From: Myxococcales bacterium
GTDB lineage: Bacteria; Myxococcota_A; UBA9042
Direction of reading: 5' to 3'
Assembly: GCA_947499075.1 (NCBI GenBank)
Contig: CANMNA010000009.1
Span: forward strand, 1 to 44,128
DNA length: 44,128 bases
Notes under the pieces: generated by a model
Told to the model about the DNA's origin: nothing
Databases searched by the model: none
The model's input: the letters and a program-made list of their open reading frames with translations, nothing else
Shown here: in pieces, positions 9,373 to 19,100 of the stretch
Layout of the letters: the number at the start of each line of letters is the position of its first letter
Numbering within the stretch: the first letter of the stretch is position 1
Made by a program: the position numbers and the translations under genes

Positions 9373-10404
9373 CTACTTCACGGTGGCAACATGCTTTGCC
9401 CGCACCCGAAACTCGAGTTTGGGCTGCTCACCTTGTCCGAGCACGGAAGTCTGGTCAAAGCGAGCAATTTTAAGCTCATACGGTAGCTTCATCTGAAACT
9501 GCTGTTCCACGCCATCCAGCTTGAGGTAGTCGAGCTCCCAAACTGCCAATTTGCCGTCTTTGCTCTTGCCCGGTAGGGCCATGCCGTCCAGTTCAACGAA
9601 CCCGTAGCCTGCCACGGGGATCGCATAGAACTCAGGCTTGCCAACGAGCCGAATAAAATCGGCGCGGACGTGCTCTGTCCACCTCACCTTCCAGAGCGTG
9701 CGCACGCTGGGCCGTTCTTCCAGCGCAGCGTCGAGTCGCGCCGGCACCAGAAACCAGCGGCGCGGGCCGTCGTGATTGCGAATCACCAGCTTGCCCGCGC
9801 GGTTGTCCGGCGTGCCCTTGCCTTGCCACTCCAGCGTCGGCATCCCCTTGTTCTTGGCCGTTTGGGCCTCGCCCTGCTTGACCATGAACTCGCGCTCGAG
9901 CTCGGATTTCCCTTCGTAGAACGCCTTCTCGATCGGCAGCCCCTGCAGCAATCGCCCAAAGTTGTGGGCAACTGCGTCCTCGTGCAACAGCCCAAGCTCA
10001 CTGCCATAACACGTCTGCAGGACCTTCCAGGCCGCGTCGACGCGCACCAGCGTCGGCAGCTTGCTGGCATCGACGCCGGCAATCAGCGTCTGGGCTGGCC
10101 CCCGCCACTCATCGACATCGATAAAGAGCAGCTGTCCTTTGGCAAGACTCTTGCGCACGACAGCAGAACTGTGAACAAACTCCTTGATGGCCTTGCAAGG
10201 CGAACACCAATCTGACGTGAACATCAAGATGAGGCCGGCAGGACTGGCCTTCTTGGCACTTTCGAGCTCGGCCTGCAGCAGCTCCTTGAGCGTCTTGGTG
10301 CCTTGCTTGTGGACATACCGGCCGGCGTCGTTGCTCGCTGCAAACGTGAGCGCGGGCGCCGCAAGCGCCATCCACAACAGCGCGACCGTGAAAATGCGAT
10401 GCAT
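9373..10404 (-). CDS. Exported thioredoxin-fold protein
   Basis: The product is 343 residues. The start at 10404 is supported by AAGGG upstream and gives a Sec signal peptide (M-H-R-I-F then a hydrophobic core, cleavage near residue 22). The thioredoxin domain spans about residues 35-165 with the redox motif D-W-C-S-P-C-K (Cys67, Cys70) and a P-T-L segment at the usual cis-Pro position. The C-terminal 170 residues form a beta-rich region with no family I recognise. A periplasmic disulfide reductase or isomerase role is inferred, which fits a genome that exports many Cys-rich proteins. It begins 13 bases after the stop of the pilus-ATPase gene, so the two are probably co-transcribed. Confidence 0.8.
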   Translation of the reverse strand: MHRIFTVALLWMALAAPALTFAASNDAGRYVHKQGTKTLKELLQAELESAKKASPAGLILMFTSDWCSPCKAIKEFVHSSAVVRKSLAKGQLLFIDVDEWRGPAQTLIAGVDASKLPTLVRVDAAWKVLQTCYGSELGLLHEDAVAHNFGRLLQGLPIEKAFYEGKSELEREFMVKQGEAQTAKNKGMPTLEWQGKGTPDNRAGKLVIRNHDGPRRWFLVPARLDAALEERPSVRTLWKVRWTEHVRADFIRLVGKPEFYAIPVAGYGFVELDGMALPGKSKDGKLAVWELDYLKLDGVEQQFQMKLPYELKIARFDQTSVLGQGEQPKLEFRVRAKHVATVK

Positions 10405-10417
10405 CAGTCCCTTCTGG

Positions 10418-12307
10418 CTATTTCTCAAAGAACTCGCGGCCAAACCGCTTGGCGAGCTCAGGTTTGTCCAGCGCCTTCATCAGCGCCTCTTCGTAGTCGA
10501 CCTTGGCGTCGCGAACGAGTGCCTCAAGTTGATCGTTGAGCATTTGATTGCCCTGATTCTTCGCGGTGAGCATGATGTTGAAAATTTGATGATTCTTGCC
10601 CTCACGGATCAAATTGCTGACGGCGTGCGAGCCGATCAGGACTTCGAGAGCCGCGATACGCCCGCCGCCCTTGCGTCGCAGCAGCGTTTGCGACACCACG
10701 CCTTTGAGGACGTCTGACACAACTGTGCGGATCTGCGCCTGTTGGTCGGGCGGAAAGACATCGATGATGCGGTCCACCGTCGAAATTGCCGTCGACGTGT
10801 GCAGCGTACCGAACACCAAGTGGCCGGTGTTGGCGGTCTCCAGAGCTAGAGCGATTGTCTCCTTGTCGCGCATTTCGCCCACGAGCACGATGTCCGGATC
10901 CTCGCGCAGCGCCGCGCGCAGGGCGCGGCCAAAACTTTGGGTGTGCAGCCCAATTTCTCGCTGATTAACCAGCGATTTAGCGGACTTATGTACAAACTCG
11001 ATCGGGTCCTCCATGGTGATGATGTGGCTTCGCCGGTTGCGGTTGATGTAATCGATCATCGCCGCCAGGGTGGTCGACTTGCCAGACCCGGTCGGACCGG
11101 TCACCAACACCAACCCCTTGGGATTGTCGCACATGCGCCGAACGCCTTCGGGTAGCGCAAGTTGCTCCAATGTCATGATTTTGGAGGGAATCACCCGCAT
11201 CACCGTGCAGATGCCATTGTGGTCGCGGAACATGTTGACGCGGAAGCGGGCGACATCGGGCAAGTTGTACGCGAAGTCGGTGTCATTCTCTTCGGCAAAC
11301 TGCCGCTTGTTGCGATCTGGAATCGCGGGACCTAAGATCTCAGCGACTTGCACATCGGACAACACCTTGGCGTCGGCGATCTCGCGCATTTCGCCATCGA
11401 TGCGCCAGCGAGGCCGATGGTTGCCGGACATGTGCAGATCCGAAGCGCCCTCAGCAACCATCCGTTTCAGAAGTGGATCCAGGCGCGTAGCCGACAGGGG
11501 TTTGGACCCTGCTACGACCGACGCCCCGGCAACTCCTGCCGGGCGGGCATCGTCGCCCGGCTCGGCAGCGCCGCCACTCTCTCGCGCCTCTGGCCGAAGC
11601 GACACCATCGACTGCAAGACGTGGTTGTACACGTCGGCGGCGATGCGGACAGGTATCAGCTCAACGCCTGGCATGAATTGCCGCGCTGCGGACACCGCCA
11701 GCGACGTTATGTCATCGACAAACCCGAGCACAACTTGGTTGCCCTGCGACGCCACGGGCAGCATACGCTGGCGCTCAATGAACTGTGCGGGCAACAGGTT
11801 GATGACATCGGGCGGTGGCAACGTCTGCGCCAAGTCGTAAAACGGCAACGGCACCTTGTGCGAATCGGCCAAATAGCGGCTGGCCAAGCTCTGTGCGTAG
11901 GCCACAGAAAACGCCGGCGCCCGTTGGAACAACTCCAGCAACATCGTCGGCGGAATCTGCAGCACCAGCACTTGATCCACCGCGACCACCGAAAAGCGCC
12001 GCGGCATGGCCATCAAGACGTCAAGCTCTCCGATAATTTCGACGGGTTTGATGCGATCGATGTCAAAAGCTTCGGTCAAGCCGGCTGGCGTCACCCGAAC
12101 GACGGCTGTGCCGCGCAGAATTACGCCCCAGTTGTCGGCCTTGTCGCCTTGCACCAGAATCTGCTCCTGTTCGGCGTAGTGCGCCATCACGCTTTGGGTG
12201 GCAACGTCAGACAGTGTCCGCGCATCTACGCCGCGCAGCAGAGCCTGGGAGCCAAGTGCTTGCACGAGCTTGGTGATGAGGTCCGGGGTGACGGGCTGTA
12301 ATCTCAT
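10418..12307 (-). CDS. PilT-family ATPase with cNMP and MshEN-like domains
   Basis: The product is 629 residues. Residues about 20-145 look like a cyclic-nucleotide-binding domain, including the G-E-L-D...P-R-R cassette (93-104). Residues about 160-235 resemble the GspE/MshE N-terminal domain. After a Gly/Ala-rich linker (about 236-272) comes a PilT-type hexameric ATPase (275-620): Walker A G-P-T-G-S-G-K-S (404-411), Asp-box region, Walker B D-I-V-L-V-G-E-M-R-D (472-481), His box T-G-H-L-V-F-G-T-L-H (494-503) and the PilT-like x-x-S-N-L-I-R-E segment (562-569). PilT and PilU retract type IV pili. The N-terminal half is an addition to the standard protein of about 350 residues and suggests nucleotide control. 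Other pil genes are absent nearby. Confidence 0.9.
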   Translation of the reverse strand: MRLQPVTPDLITKLVQALGSQALLRGVDARTLSDVATQSVMAHYAEQEQILVQGDKADNWGVILRGTAVVRVTPAGLTEAFDIDRIKPVEIIGELDVLMAMPRRFSVVAVDQVLVLQIPPTMLLELFQRAPAFSVAYAQSLASRYLADSHKVPLPFYDLAQTLPPPDVINLLPAQFIERQRMLPVASQGNQVVLGFVDDITSLAVSAARQFMPGVELIPVRIAADVYNHVLQSMVSLRPEARESGGAAEPGDDARPAGVAGASVVAGSKPLSATRLDPLLKRMVAEGASDLHMSGNHRPRWRIDGEMREIADAKVLSDVQVAEILGPAIPDRNKRQFAEENDTDFAYNLPDVARFRVNMFRDHNGICTVMRVIPSKIMTLEQLALPEGVRRMCDNPKGLVLVTGPTGSGKSTTLAAMIDYINRNRRSHIITMEDPIEFVHKSAKSLVNQREIGLHTQSFGRALRAALREDPDIVLVGEMRDKETIALALETANTGHLVFGTLHTSTAISTVDRIIDVFPPDQQAQIRTVVSDVLKGVVSQTLLRRKGGGRIAALEVLIGSHAVSNLIREGKNHQIFNIMLTAKNQGNQMLNDQLEALVRDAKVDYEEALMKALDKPELAKRFGREFFEK

Positions 12308-12400
12308 CTGCGTGCCTGCCAGGCGCCTAGGCGGCGTGAACGCAAACGTAGCGTTAGGGCGAGCCGGTGTCTACGGGCGGTGCCAACTTTGAAGAACCGA

Positions 12401-12430
12401 CGCACCCTTTGTTCAACTCTTTGTTCAACT
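12401..12430 (-). repeat. TGAACAAAGGGTGCG motif (copy a) plus 12-bp duplication
   Basis: The motif occupies 12401-12415 on the minus strand. Its 3' half on the plus strand, CTTTGTTCAACT, is duplicated exactly in tandem (12407-12418 and 12419-12430). It lies in the divergent gap between the PilT-type ATPase and the peroxidase gene, about 40-70 bases before the peroxidase ATG. Confidence 0.8.
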
Positions 12431-12468
12431 ACTTGCAAACTCGCACAGAACCGCGGTACCCTGTACCC

Positions 12469-13098
12469 ATGCGTATCGCACCTTTGTTCATTGTCCTGAC
12501 TCTGGCTCAAGCCGTAGCGAGTTGCGGATGGAAGGAAGTGCGCGTTGCGCCTGCCCCCAAGACCTCAAGCCCAGCTGCCGCTCAAGGAGTGCGCGTGATC
12601 GACCATCAAGGAGTGCGCGTGATCGACCATACCGTCATCAATATTCAGGGAGAATCCGTCTCACTGTCCGCGTACCGCGGCAAGGCCTTGCTCATCGTCA
12701 ACGTGGCGTCTCAGTGCGGTCTGACCCCGCAATACGAGGGGTTACAGAAGCTCTACGCGACGTACAAGGACCGTGGGCTTGAGATCCTCGGGTTTCCATG
12801 CAACGACTTCGCGGGGCAAGAGCCCGACTCCAACGCACAGATTCAGTCGTTCTGCAGTACCAAGTTTGCTGTTACGTTTCCTCTGTTTGACAAAGTGCAC
12901 GCGACTGGCGACAAGAGTCCGCTTTACAAGACGCTCACCGAAGAGGTTGACCCGACCCTGCGCGGCGAAATCAAGTGGAATTTCACGAAGTTTTTGGTAG
13001 ACAAGAAGGGCACCGTGGTTGCCCGCTTCGAGCCCAGGGTCGAACCGCTCGACCCGCAGGTCGCCACGCAAATTGACGCCGTGTTGGCGAGACCCTGA
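12469..13098 (+). CDS. Glutathione peroxidase family lipoprotein
   Basis: The product is 209 residues. The signal is of lipoprotein type (A-V-A-S-C, Cys19), unlike the usual cytoplasmic enzyme. The peroxidase fold starts near residue 55 with catalytic Cys83 in V-N-V-A-S-Q-C-G, Gln117 in F-P-C-N-D-F-A-G-Q-E and Trp170-Asn171 in K-W-N-F-T-K-F. It uses Cys rather than selenocysteine. A second Cys111 could support thioredoxin-type recycling. An exact 24-bp tandem duplication (12583-12606, 12607-12630) repeats eight residues, Q-G-V-R-V-I-D-H, in the linker. The role is hydroperoxide reduction at the envelope. No ribosome site is visible before ATG 12469, so leaderless initiation is possible. Confidence 0.9.
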   Translation: MRIAPLFIVLTLAQAVASCGWKEVRVAPAPKTSSPAAAQGVRVIDHQGVRVIDHTVINIQGESVSLSAYRGKALLIVNVASQCGLTPQYEGLQKLYATYKDRGLEILGFPCNDFAGQEPDSNAQIQSFCSTKFAVTFPLFDKVHATGDKSPLYKTLTEEVDPTLRGEIKWNFTKFLVDKKGTVVARFEPRVEPLDPQVATQIDAVLARP

Positions 13099-13639
13099 GT
13101 TAGAGGATGTAGCCCATTGAGTCCACTGGCAAACCGCAGCGGGGACCATTTCGGAGACATCGGCGCAATCCATGGCGCGGCTACAGGTGACGGCACCCGC
13201 CTGCGCGGGTGCCCGGCCGGGTGACGGCGCAGGCCGACACCGTTAGTGGTTGCCCGCGGCTTCAGCCGCCGGGCGTCCCCGCAAGCGGTGCAACGCCGCT
13301 TGCACTTACCTCGGCACTTGGTTGAAAGCGAAGTCATTTTCCCTAACCGATTGGCATTGCTCCCGCGGCCTCCGATTTGAGATGCAGATCAAGGAACAAG
13401 GAGCTGAAAGAGCGAGGCGTACTCAGGAACGCCGCAGCGAGAGAAGCGACGCAGTGACGCAGAGATGCGCTCAAAGCGGGGGATCGCGGCAAGCCAGCAG
13501 GCTTGACAGGCAACGCCATGTCCACGGGTCATGGCGATCCTGTATCGCTGTAGCCGCAGAATTTATTCTGACGGCGAAAATGCCGGAGTTTCGGTCCTCG
13601 CACGCCCTCGCCCAACTCGGCCTTTTTGGCTACACCCTC
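13099..13639. other. Long intergenic stretch with hairpins and a MITE-like repeat
   Basis: There is no convincing gene in these 540 bases, which lie between two convergent genes. Three GC-rich hairpins are packed together: GGCACCCGC / GCGGGTGCC (13192-13200 with 13205-13213, 4-base loop), GCCCG-CGGCT / AGCCG-CCGGGC (13252-13274) and GCAAGCGG / CCGCTTGC (13281-13288 with 13296-13303). They are followed by MITE-like copy 2 (13361-13489). The first hairpin may end peroxidase transcription, but it lacks a U-tract. Open frames across here lack family resemblance. Confidence 0.6.
13361..13489 (-). repeat. MITE-like dispersed repeat, copy 2
   Basis: Inverted relative to copy 1 (1141-1311). The shared parts include the TTTGAGCGCATCTC segment, the GCGTCACTGCGTCGCTTC segment and the CTCCTTGTTCCTTG segment, with only a few mismatches. 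It lacks about 26 bases present in copy 1. One end is TCCCGCGG (13361), the other GCGGGGGATCGCGG (ending 13489). Confidence 0.8.
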
Positions 13640-14932
13640 TCAGCACACCGTCGCGCTGTCGGGCGGCATCAAGGACGTCCGCCCGCCGCGAAATGGAAGC
13701 ACGACTGGGAACAAGGAGCCACCCGCTTGGTCGGGGTCGGCCAGAAATGACTGCCAGCGCTGGCCGATTCGAACGCGAAAGCCGTAGCCAGGCGTCACCC
13801 GTATTGCGAGATGACGCAAGTCAAATACAGCCTGCCAGCGTGGTCGCGAGCGCGGATCGTCAATAAATCCATAGGTCTGAACAAAGGGTGCGTCTGTGAT
13901 TCTCCACTCGGTACCACGGAGAGCTGCCACACCACCGCACTGGACGTACGCCCCGCCCGCAAACAAGACGACGTTGACAGGATCTGCGACCGGCACGGCG
14001 CCCAAGCGATCCGCCAACGCCAGCGAGTCCGAGCAGTCGAAGCGACACGGCAAGTGCCGCAAGGGCGTCGGCGGCGCATGACCCAAGTCCGCAACTAGCG
14101 TGTACAGCAACGGCTCAAAGCGCTTGGAGCGCCGCGCCGCGCGCGCCACCGCCAACGGGTTGTCGGCCGTTCGGCCGGTCGCAACGACTTCGCAAAAGGC
14201 ATCGACAAACGCCTCGATGCAACACTGGGGAAAACCGTAGGCGGCACCAAGCCGCCGGTGCGCCGCGACCATCTGGCGCATCTGCCCTTGTGGCTCACTG
14301 CGCCCGTGCAGCTGGTGCAAGGCGATCTCGTCGTCCAAACACGCCTGAGCGCGCGCCAGCTCGTGGGCAACCACCACCAAATGTGCGCCAGTGGTCGCTG
14401 GCTTGAGCAGGCCACCGACCGCTGCCGACCACGGCCGCGCCGTCGCGACGCTGACCAACCCGGCACTTTGGCACGCCGCACCAAACGCCAGCAGCTCGCC
14501 CTCGGGTACGCGCAACCGCCACGCTGTTCGTAGTCCAAGGCCAAGACCTTTCACCTCGGCGGCGTCGCCGTCAAACGTCACGGTTGCGCTATCAACGCCG
14601 CGTTGCACGATTGCGATGCCGAGCTCAGCCGCGCGGGCCCGCCGCCTCGCCATGCGCGCGGTCGCTGCCAAATCCAAGTCGGGTCGCACGGTCCACTGTA
14701 GCCGCCGCAGCCCGATTTCGGCCAGCTTGCGCAAGTCGCGGTCGTCGGCGAGCTGGGCGTGCAGCGTGATTTGATCCGCAGGTTGCCCGGCTTCTTGGAG
14801 CATGCGGAGCGCCGTCAGTGCCTGATCCACCGTGCACGGCCCCAACAGTGCCCGCACGTGCCGCGCCAGACCACGCAGGACCTCTGGCCGCAGCGTTACC
14901 AGCGTGGCAACAGAAAACTCGTGCTGTTGCAA
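13640..14932 (-). CDS. DUF483-like protein, function unknown
   Basis: The product is 430 residues with no signal peptide. Two motifs stand out: Y-G-F-P-Q-C-C-I-E-A-F (232-242) and H-L-P-C-R-F-D-C-S-D-S (293-303). Their conserved Cys/His suggest a metal or redox site and recall the DUF483 family, which has no known role; I make the assignment from memory of such motifs. The N-terminal 130 residues resemble the strand-helix pattern of an alpha/beta domain. The start is a TTG three bases after the TAA of the OmpA-domain gene, without a ribosome site, so translation probably relies on coupling; a GTG about 25 codons downstream is an alternative. A copy of the dispersed TGAACAAAGGGTGCG motif lies inside the coding sequence (13878-13892) and is read as D-A-P-F-V-Q. 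Confidence 0.7.
   Translation of the reverse strand: MQQHEFSVATLVTLRPEVLRGLARHVRALLGPCTVDQALTALRMLQEAGQPADQITLHAQLADDRDLRKLAEIGLRRLQWTVRPDLDLAATARMARRRARAAELGIAIVQRGVDSATVTFDGDAAEVKGLGLGLRTAWRLRVPEGELLAFGAACQSAGLVSVATARPWSAAVGGLLKPATTGAHLVVVAHELARAQACLDDEIALHQLHGRSEPQGQMRQMVAAHRRLGAAYGFPQCCIEAFVDAFCEVVATGRTADNPLAVARAARRSKRFEPLLYTLVADLGHAPPTPLRHLPCRFDCSDSLALADRLGAVPVADPVNVVLFAGGAYVQCGGVAALRGTEWRITDAPFVQTYGFIDDPRSRPRWQAVFDLRHLAIRVTPGYGFRVRIGQRWQSFLADPDQAGGSLFPVVLPFRGGRTSLMPPDSATVC
13878..13892 (+). repeat. TGAACAAAGGGTGCG motif, copy b (intragenic)
   Basis: Exact copy inside the DUF483-like gene. The match to copy c extends to 18 bases, CTGAACAAAGGGTGCGTC. It is the only copy clearly inside a gene, and it keeps the frame. 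Confidence 0.8.
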
Positions 14933-14935
14933 GGA

Positions 14936-15982
14936 TTACTTGACGCGGTGCCAGTTGCGGGTTGGAAATCCCCGGTTGGCCGGCGGCGGCTGGGTACCCA
15001 GTACGTACGAAGCACGCCTGTTCTTGATTTCGTCTGTATTGTCTGGAGTTTGAACCTTGAGGACCCGCTCGCCGAAGCCCTGCGCGAGAATCGACGCTTG
15101 CAGACCTTTCTTGGCGAACCAAGCCGCGATTGCGCTGGCCCGCTTCTTGGACAGCTCGTCGTTGTCCTCGCCCTTGCCGACCGTGTCGGTGTAGCCACCA
15201 ATGTACAGGTTGACCTGCAAGATGCCGGCGACTTTCTTCAGTTCGTCGGCAATGCGCGTCAGCGGCGCTTCCAGCTTCTTCTCTTCACTGGGCAGCACAT
15301 CCCATTTTCCCGACTCGAAAACCACGTCTTCGTGCGGGATGTCGACAAAAGTCACTGACTCCAGCCCATTCCAGTAGCCCGCCGGGTCGTAGGCGCGCAG
15401 CGAGAAGCGGCTCATCACGGCATCGTCCTTCTGGCTCCACTTGATGACCAGGGCCGTGCCAGCTGGCTCGCCCGCGAACTTTTGGGTCACGTTGTCGATC
15501 GGCTTGCCGTCGTCGCCGATGACGTCCAGCTCCAGCTTGCCGGCAGGCTCGGTGAGCTTGACCGTCAGTTGGCGCTTGGCTTCATCGACATCATCGGCCG
15601 AGATCAGGATCTTGGGCACGTCGCCGACGGCGGTGTCGAACTCGAGCAGAAAGTCTTTGAATGCAATACCATTGGCCTTGCCGGCCAGCGCGCACTGGTA
15701 CTTGAACACGCCCTTGCCCTGCGGAACTGGCACGCGCCTTTCCTGGCCGGCGCGCATAGGCCCAATGACAATCGAGATTTGCTCGCCATCGGAGCGCTTG
15801 CAGCTCGCCGACAGGCTGGCGACCGTCACCGCGGGCTTGAAAATCAGCACGGGCTTCTCTTGCGCCAGCTTGACGTGGCCGCGGACCGAAAAGCCCAAGT
15901 CGGCGCCGCTGACTTGGGCCCAAGTAGGCCACGCAACCGCAGCTGAGCACAGTGAAATCGACCAAATAAGTTTGCGGACCAT
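14936..15982 (-). CDS. OmpA-domain envelope protein
   Basis: The product is 348 residues. A strong GGAGGTGAG ribosome site precedes ATG 15982. A Sec signal peptide ends near residue 22 (T-W-A-Q). Residues about 25-215 are a beta-rich region of unknown family. The C-terminal third is an OmpA-like peptidoglycan-binding domain: the L-Y-I-G-G-Y-T-D-T-V-G strand, then L-S-K-K-R-A-S-A-I helix and a N-R-R-A-S-Y-V ending. In this family the T-D and N-R-R positions contact diaminopimelate. The role is anchoring an outer-membrane or periplasmic assembly to the cell wall. Its stop is 3 bases from the start of the DUF483-like gene, so they form a two-gene operon. Confidence 0.85.
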   Translation of the reverse strand: MVRKLIWSISLCSAAVAWPTWAQVSGADLGFSVRGHVKLAQEKPVLIFKPAVTVASLSASCKRSDGEQISIVIGPMRAGQERRVPVPQGKGVFKYQCALAGKANGIAFKDFLLEFDTAVGDVPKILISADDVDEAKRQLTVKLTEPAGKLELDVIGDDGKPIDNVTQKFAGEPAGTALVIKWSQKDDAVMSRFSLRAYDPAGYWNGLESVTFVDIPHEDVVFESGKWDVLPSEEKKLEAPLTRIADELKKVAGILQVNLYIGGYTDTVGKGEDNDELSKKRASAIAAWFAKKGLQASILAQGFGERVLKVQTPDNTDEIKNRRASYVLGTQPPPANRGFPTRNWHRVK

Positions 15983-16145
15983 CGCTCACCTCCAGACCGC
16001 CACGATAGCACGCCTTGCGCGGGCTAGGCCACCGCAATGGCAACGCCTTGACCGTTCGACAGATTCGCGATTTCGTGGCGCACTGCACCAATGCCGGGTA
16101 CACTGCTGCACCTGAGCCGCCAAGCGTGCGGCGCGTGAACATGCA

Positions 16146-19100
16146 ATGCACTGGTTCCGCTCGCCGCTCTTGCCTCTGACCTACGTGCTGGCCACCTTGC
16201 TGGCGGCCTGTGCGGCCACGCCGGCCGCTGCGCCTGCGGGACAAACTGCGCTTGACGTCAGTTTCTTGCCCAAGATAGACGCGGGCAATGATGCCAAGGC
16301 CGACAGCGCCGTGGTTGCGCCAGATGCCGGCGAAGAAAGTGTCAATTCGGCGCTCGATGCCAGCGAAACCGGTGCCAAAGACGTCGTTGCCCCACCATCG
16401 GCGTGGGCGTGCACCTCGCCTGGCCTGCCAGGATGCCCATGCGCCCAAGCCGGCGACTGCGACGGCGGCCATTGTGTCGACACGCCCAACGACGGCAAAG
16501 TTTGCAGCGCCAACTGCACCGACAGTTGCCCTTCTGGGTGGCAATGCGTCGCGCAAGGCACTGGCGACGTTGTGTTCTTTTGCCTGCCGCAATGGCCTGT
16601 GCTGTGCAACCCCTGCGACAGCGACAGTGACTGCGCCAGCGTGGGCGTCGGCAAAGCGCTCTGCGTCGACCGCGGGCCGCTCGGTCGCTTCTGCGGCGCC
16701 GGCTGTAGCGTGGACAGCGACTGCCCTGCCGCGTATTCGTGCCAGACTGTGACCAGCGCCCAAGCCAAAACAGGTCAGCAGTGCATGCCAGCGCCCGGCA
16801 AAGAGGGCGCGGCGACCGAGTGCGGTTGCTCCAAAGCCGCAACTGCAGCGGCGCTGGGCACCAGTTGCAGCGCCCAAACCACCGCGAGCGACGGCAAGGT
16901 CACTGGCGTGTGCGGCGGCGTGCGGCAATGCGGCAAAGATGGCTTGTTGGCGTGCTCGGCCGTCGTCAACGCAGAGACTTGCAACGGCAAGGACGACGAC
17001 TGCGACGGCGAGATCGACGAAGTCGCCTGCGACGACAGCAACGCCTGCACCACCGACCTGTGCGACGCCGCCAAGGTGGCCTGCAGCCATACCCCAACCG
17101 CCGGCAACTGTGACGCGGACAACAACGCCTGCACCGAATCCGACAGTTGTCAAGACGGCAAGTGCACCGTGGGCACGCCCAAGAAATGTGACGACGCCAA
17201 CCCGTGCACACTTGACGCCTGCAACCCAGCCAAAGGCTGCACCGCGACTCAGGACGACGGCAGCGGATGCGACGATGGCGACTTGTGCAGCGTTGGCGAC
17301 GTGTGCCAAGGCGGCCAATGTCAGCCCGGCAAACCCAAGCTGTGCGGATTCGCTGCGGCGTGCCAGACCATCGCATGTGACGGCAAGACCGGCGGCTGCG
17401 GTGTCCAAAACCAAGCCGAAGGCACGGCCTGCGACGACGGCACCGCCTGCAGCGACAAGGACGCATGCGCCGGGGGCGCCTGTAAGGGTGGCGTGGTCGA
17501 CTGCAACGACGCAAATCCATGCACGCTCGATACTTGCGACGCGGCAGCCGGATGCAAACACGCACCCAACGCGACACCTTGTGACGACAGCAACGCATGC
17601 ACCGACAGCGACACCTGCAAAGCCGGCGCGTGCCAAGGCACCGCCAAGGCCGCAAGCGCTTGTAACGACAACAACGTGTGCACCGCGGACGCGTGTGACA
17701 CCCAAGTCGGCTGCACCCAAGTGGCCAATTTGGCGAGCTGCGATGACGGCAATCCGTGTACCAAAGGCGATGCCTGCAAAGACAAAGTCTGTGTTTCCGG
17801 GGTGTCTGTTTGCCAGTGCCAGCTCGACAGCGACTGCAAGGACGACGGCAACCTGTGCAACGGCACGATGTTTTGCGACAAGTCGACGGCGTCCTTTCAG
17901 TGCAAGGTCAACCCGGCGACCGTCGTGACGTGCGACAAGTCCGGCGACAACGCCTGCGCCAACAACGTGTGCGCGGCAGTCACTGGCAAGTGCGCCTCCG
18001 TCGCTCAGGGTGACGGCAAAAGCTGCGACGCCGACGGTTCGGTGTGTACTGCCGCCGATGCATGCAAGGGCGGGCTCTGCACCGCAGGCGCCAAGCTGAG
18101 CTGCGAAGACGCCAATCCGTGCACCGACGACGCGTGCGATGCCAAGGCTGCTTGCACCCATGCCAACAACGCCAAGCCCTGCGACGCCGACAACAACGGA
18201 TGCACCGCCAATGACGTTTGCACCGGCGGCGCTTGCCTCGCGGGCAATCTCAAGAATTGCAACGATGCCAATGGATGCACCGCCGACAGCTGCGATAAGG
18301 CCACCGGCGCTTGCAAGAACGATGGTGCAACGCTGAGCGGTCAAGGCTGTGACGCCGACGGCTCGCTCTGCACCAACAACGACCTGTGCACTGCCGGCGT
18401 CTGCAAAGCCGGATCACCCTTGGACTGCGACGACAAGAACACCTGCACCACCGACAGTTGCAACGTGACCAAGGGCTGCCTGCACGCCAATTTGCCCGAC
18501 AAGACCGGGTGCATGGCCGGCAGTTGGTGCATCGCCAACGCGCAAGGCGTAGCCCAATGCGTCAAGGCGCCCAATTGTGGCGACAAGGTCATCGACCCGG
18601 GCGAAGAGTGCGACGACGGCAACCAGACCGCGAGCGACGGGTGCACGCTGTGCAAGTTCGATAAGCCGCAGATGCCAGCTGCTGGCGAGATCATCATCAC
18701 CGAAATCATGGCCGCGCCCTCGTACACCCAAGAAGAATGGGTCGAAATTTACAACACCACGGCGAAAGTGTTGTCGCTCGAAGGCGTCATTTTTGGCGAC
18801 AGCAACTTCTACCAGACGTTGTCTCAGACGGGTGGTCTGCTTTTGCAACCAGGCAGCTACATGCTGTTTTCCGCGGTCAAGGCCCCGGGTGGCACCGGCG
18901 GCCCGGTGCCTGACTATGTCTATGGGTACTCGACATCTGGCATCGCGCTGAACAATGGCGGCGAATACGTCTGTTTCAGCAGCGACGCGCAGTGCACTAC
19001 CGGCTTGATTGCCAAGGTGACCTTTCCAAAGCAAACCGCTGGCCGCACCTACCAACTGGCCGCCACCAAACTCGATAAGGCTGCGATGGACAACTCGGTC

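Noticed and set aside
13250..13750. A 166-codon plus-strand frame in the peroxidase downstream region
   Set aside because: It runs through the hairpins and the MITE-like repeat and into the end of the DUF483-like gene on the other strand. It has no recognisable domain and no convincing ribosome site.
15591..18344. A 917-codon open frame on the minus strand opposite the OmpA and Cys-rich genes
   Set aside because: It is a shadow of high-GC coding on the other strand. Its Ala/Val/Gly-rich translation has no family resemblance and overlaps two well-supported genes.
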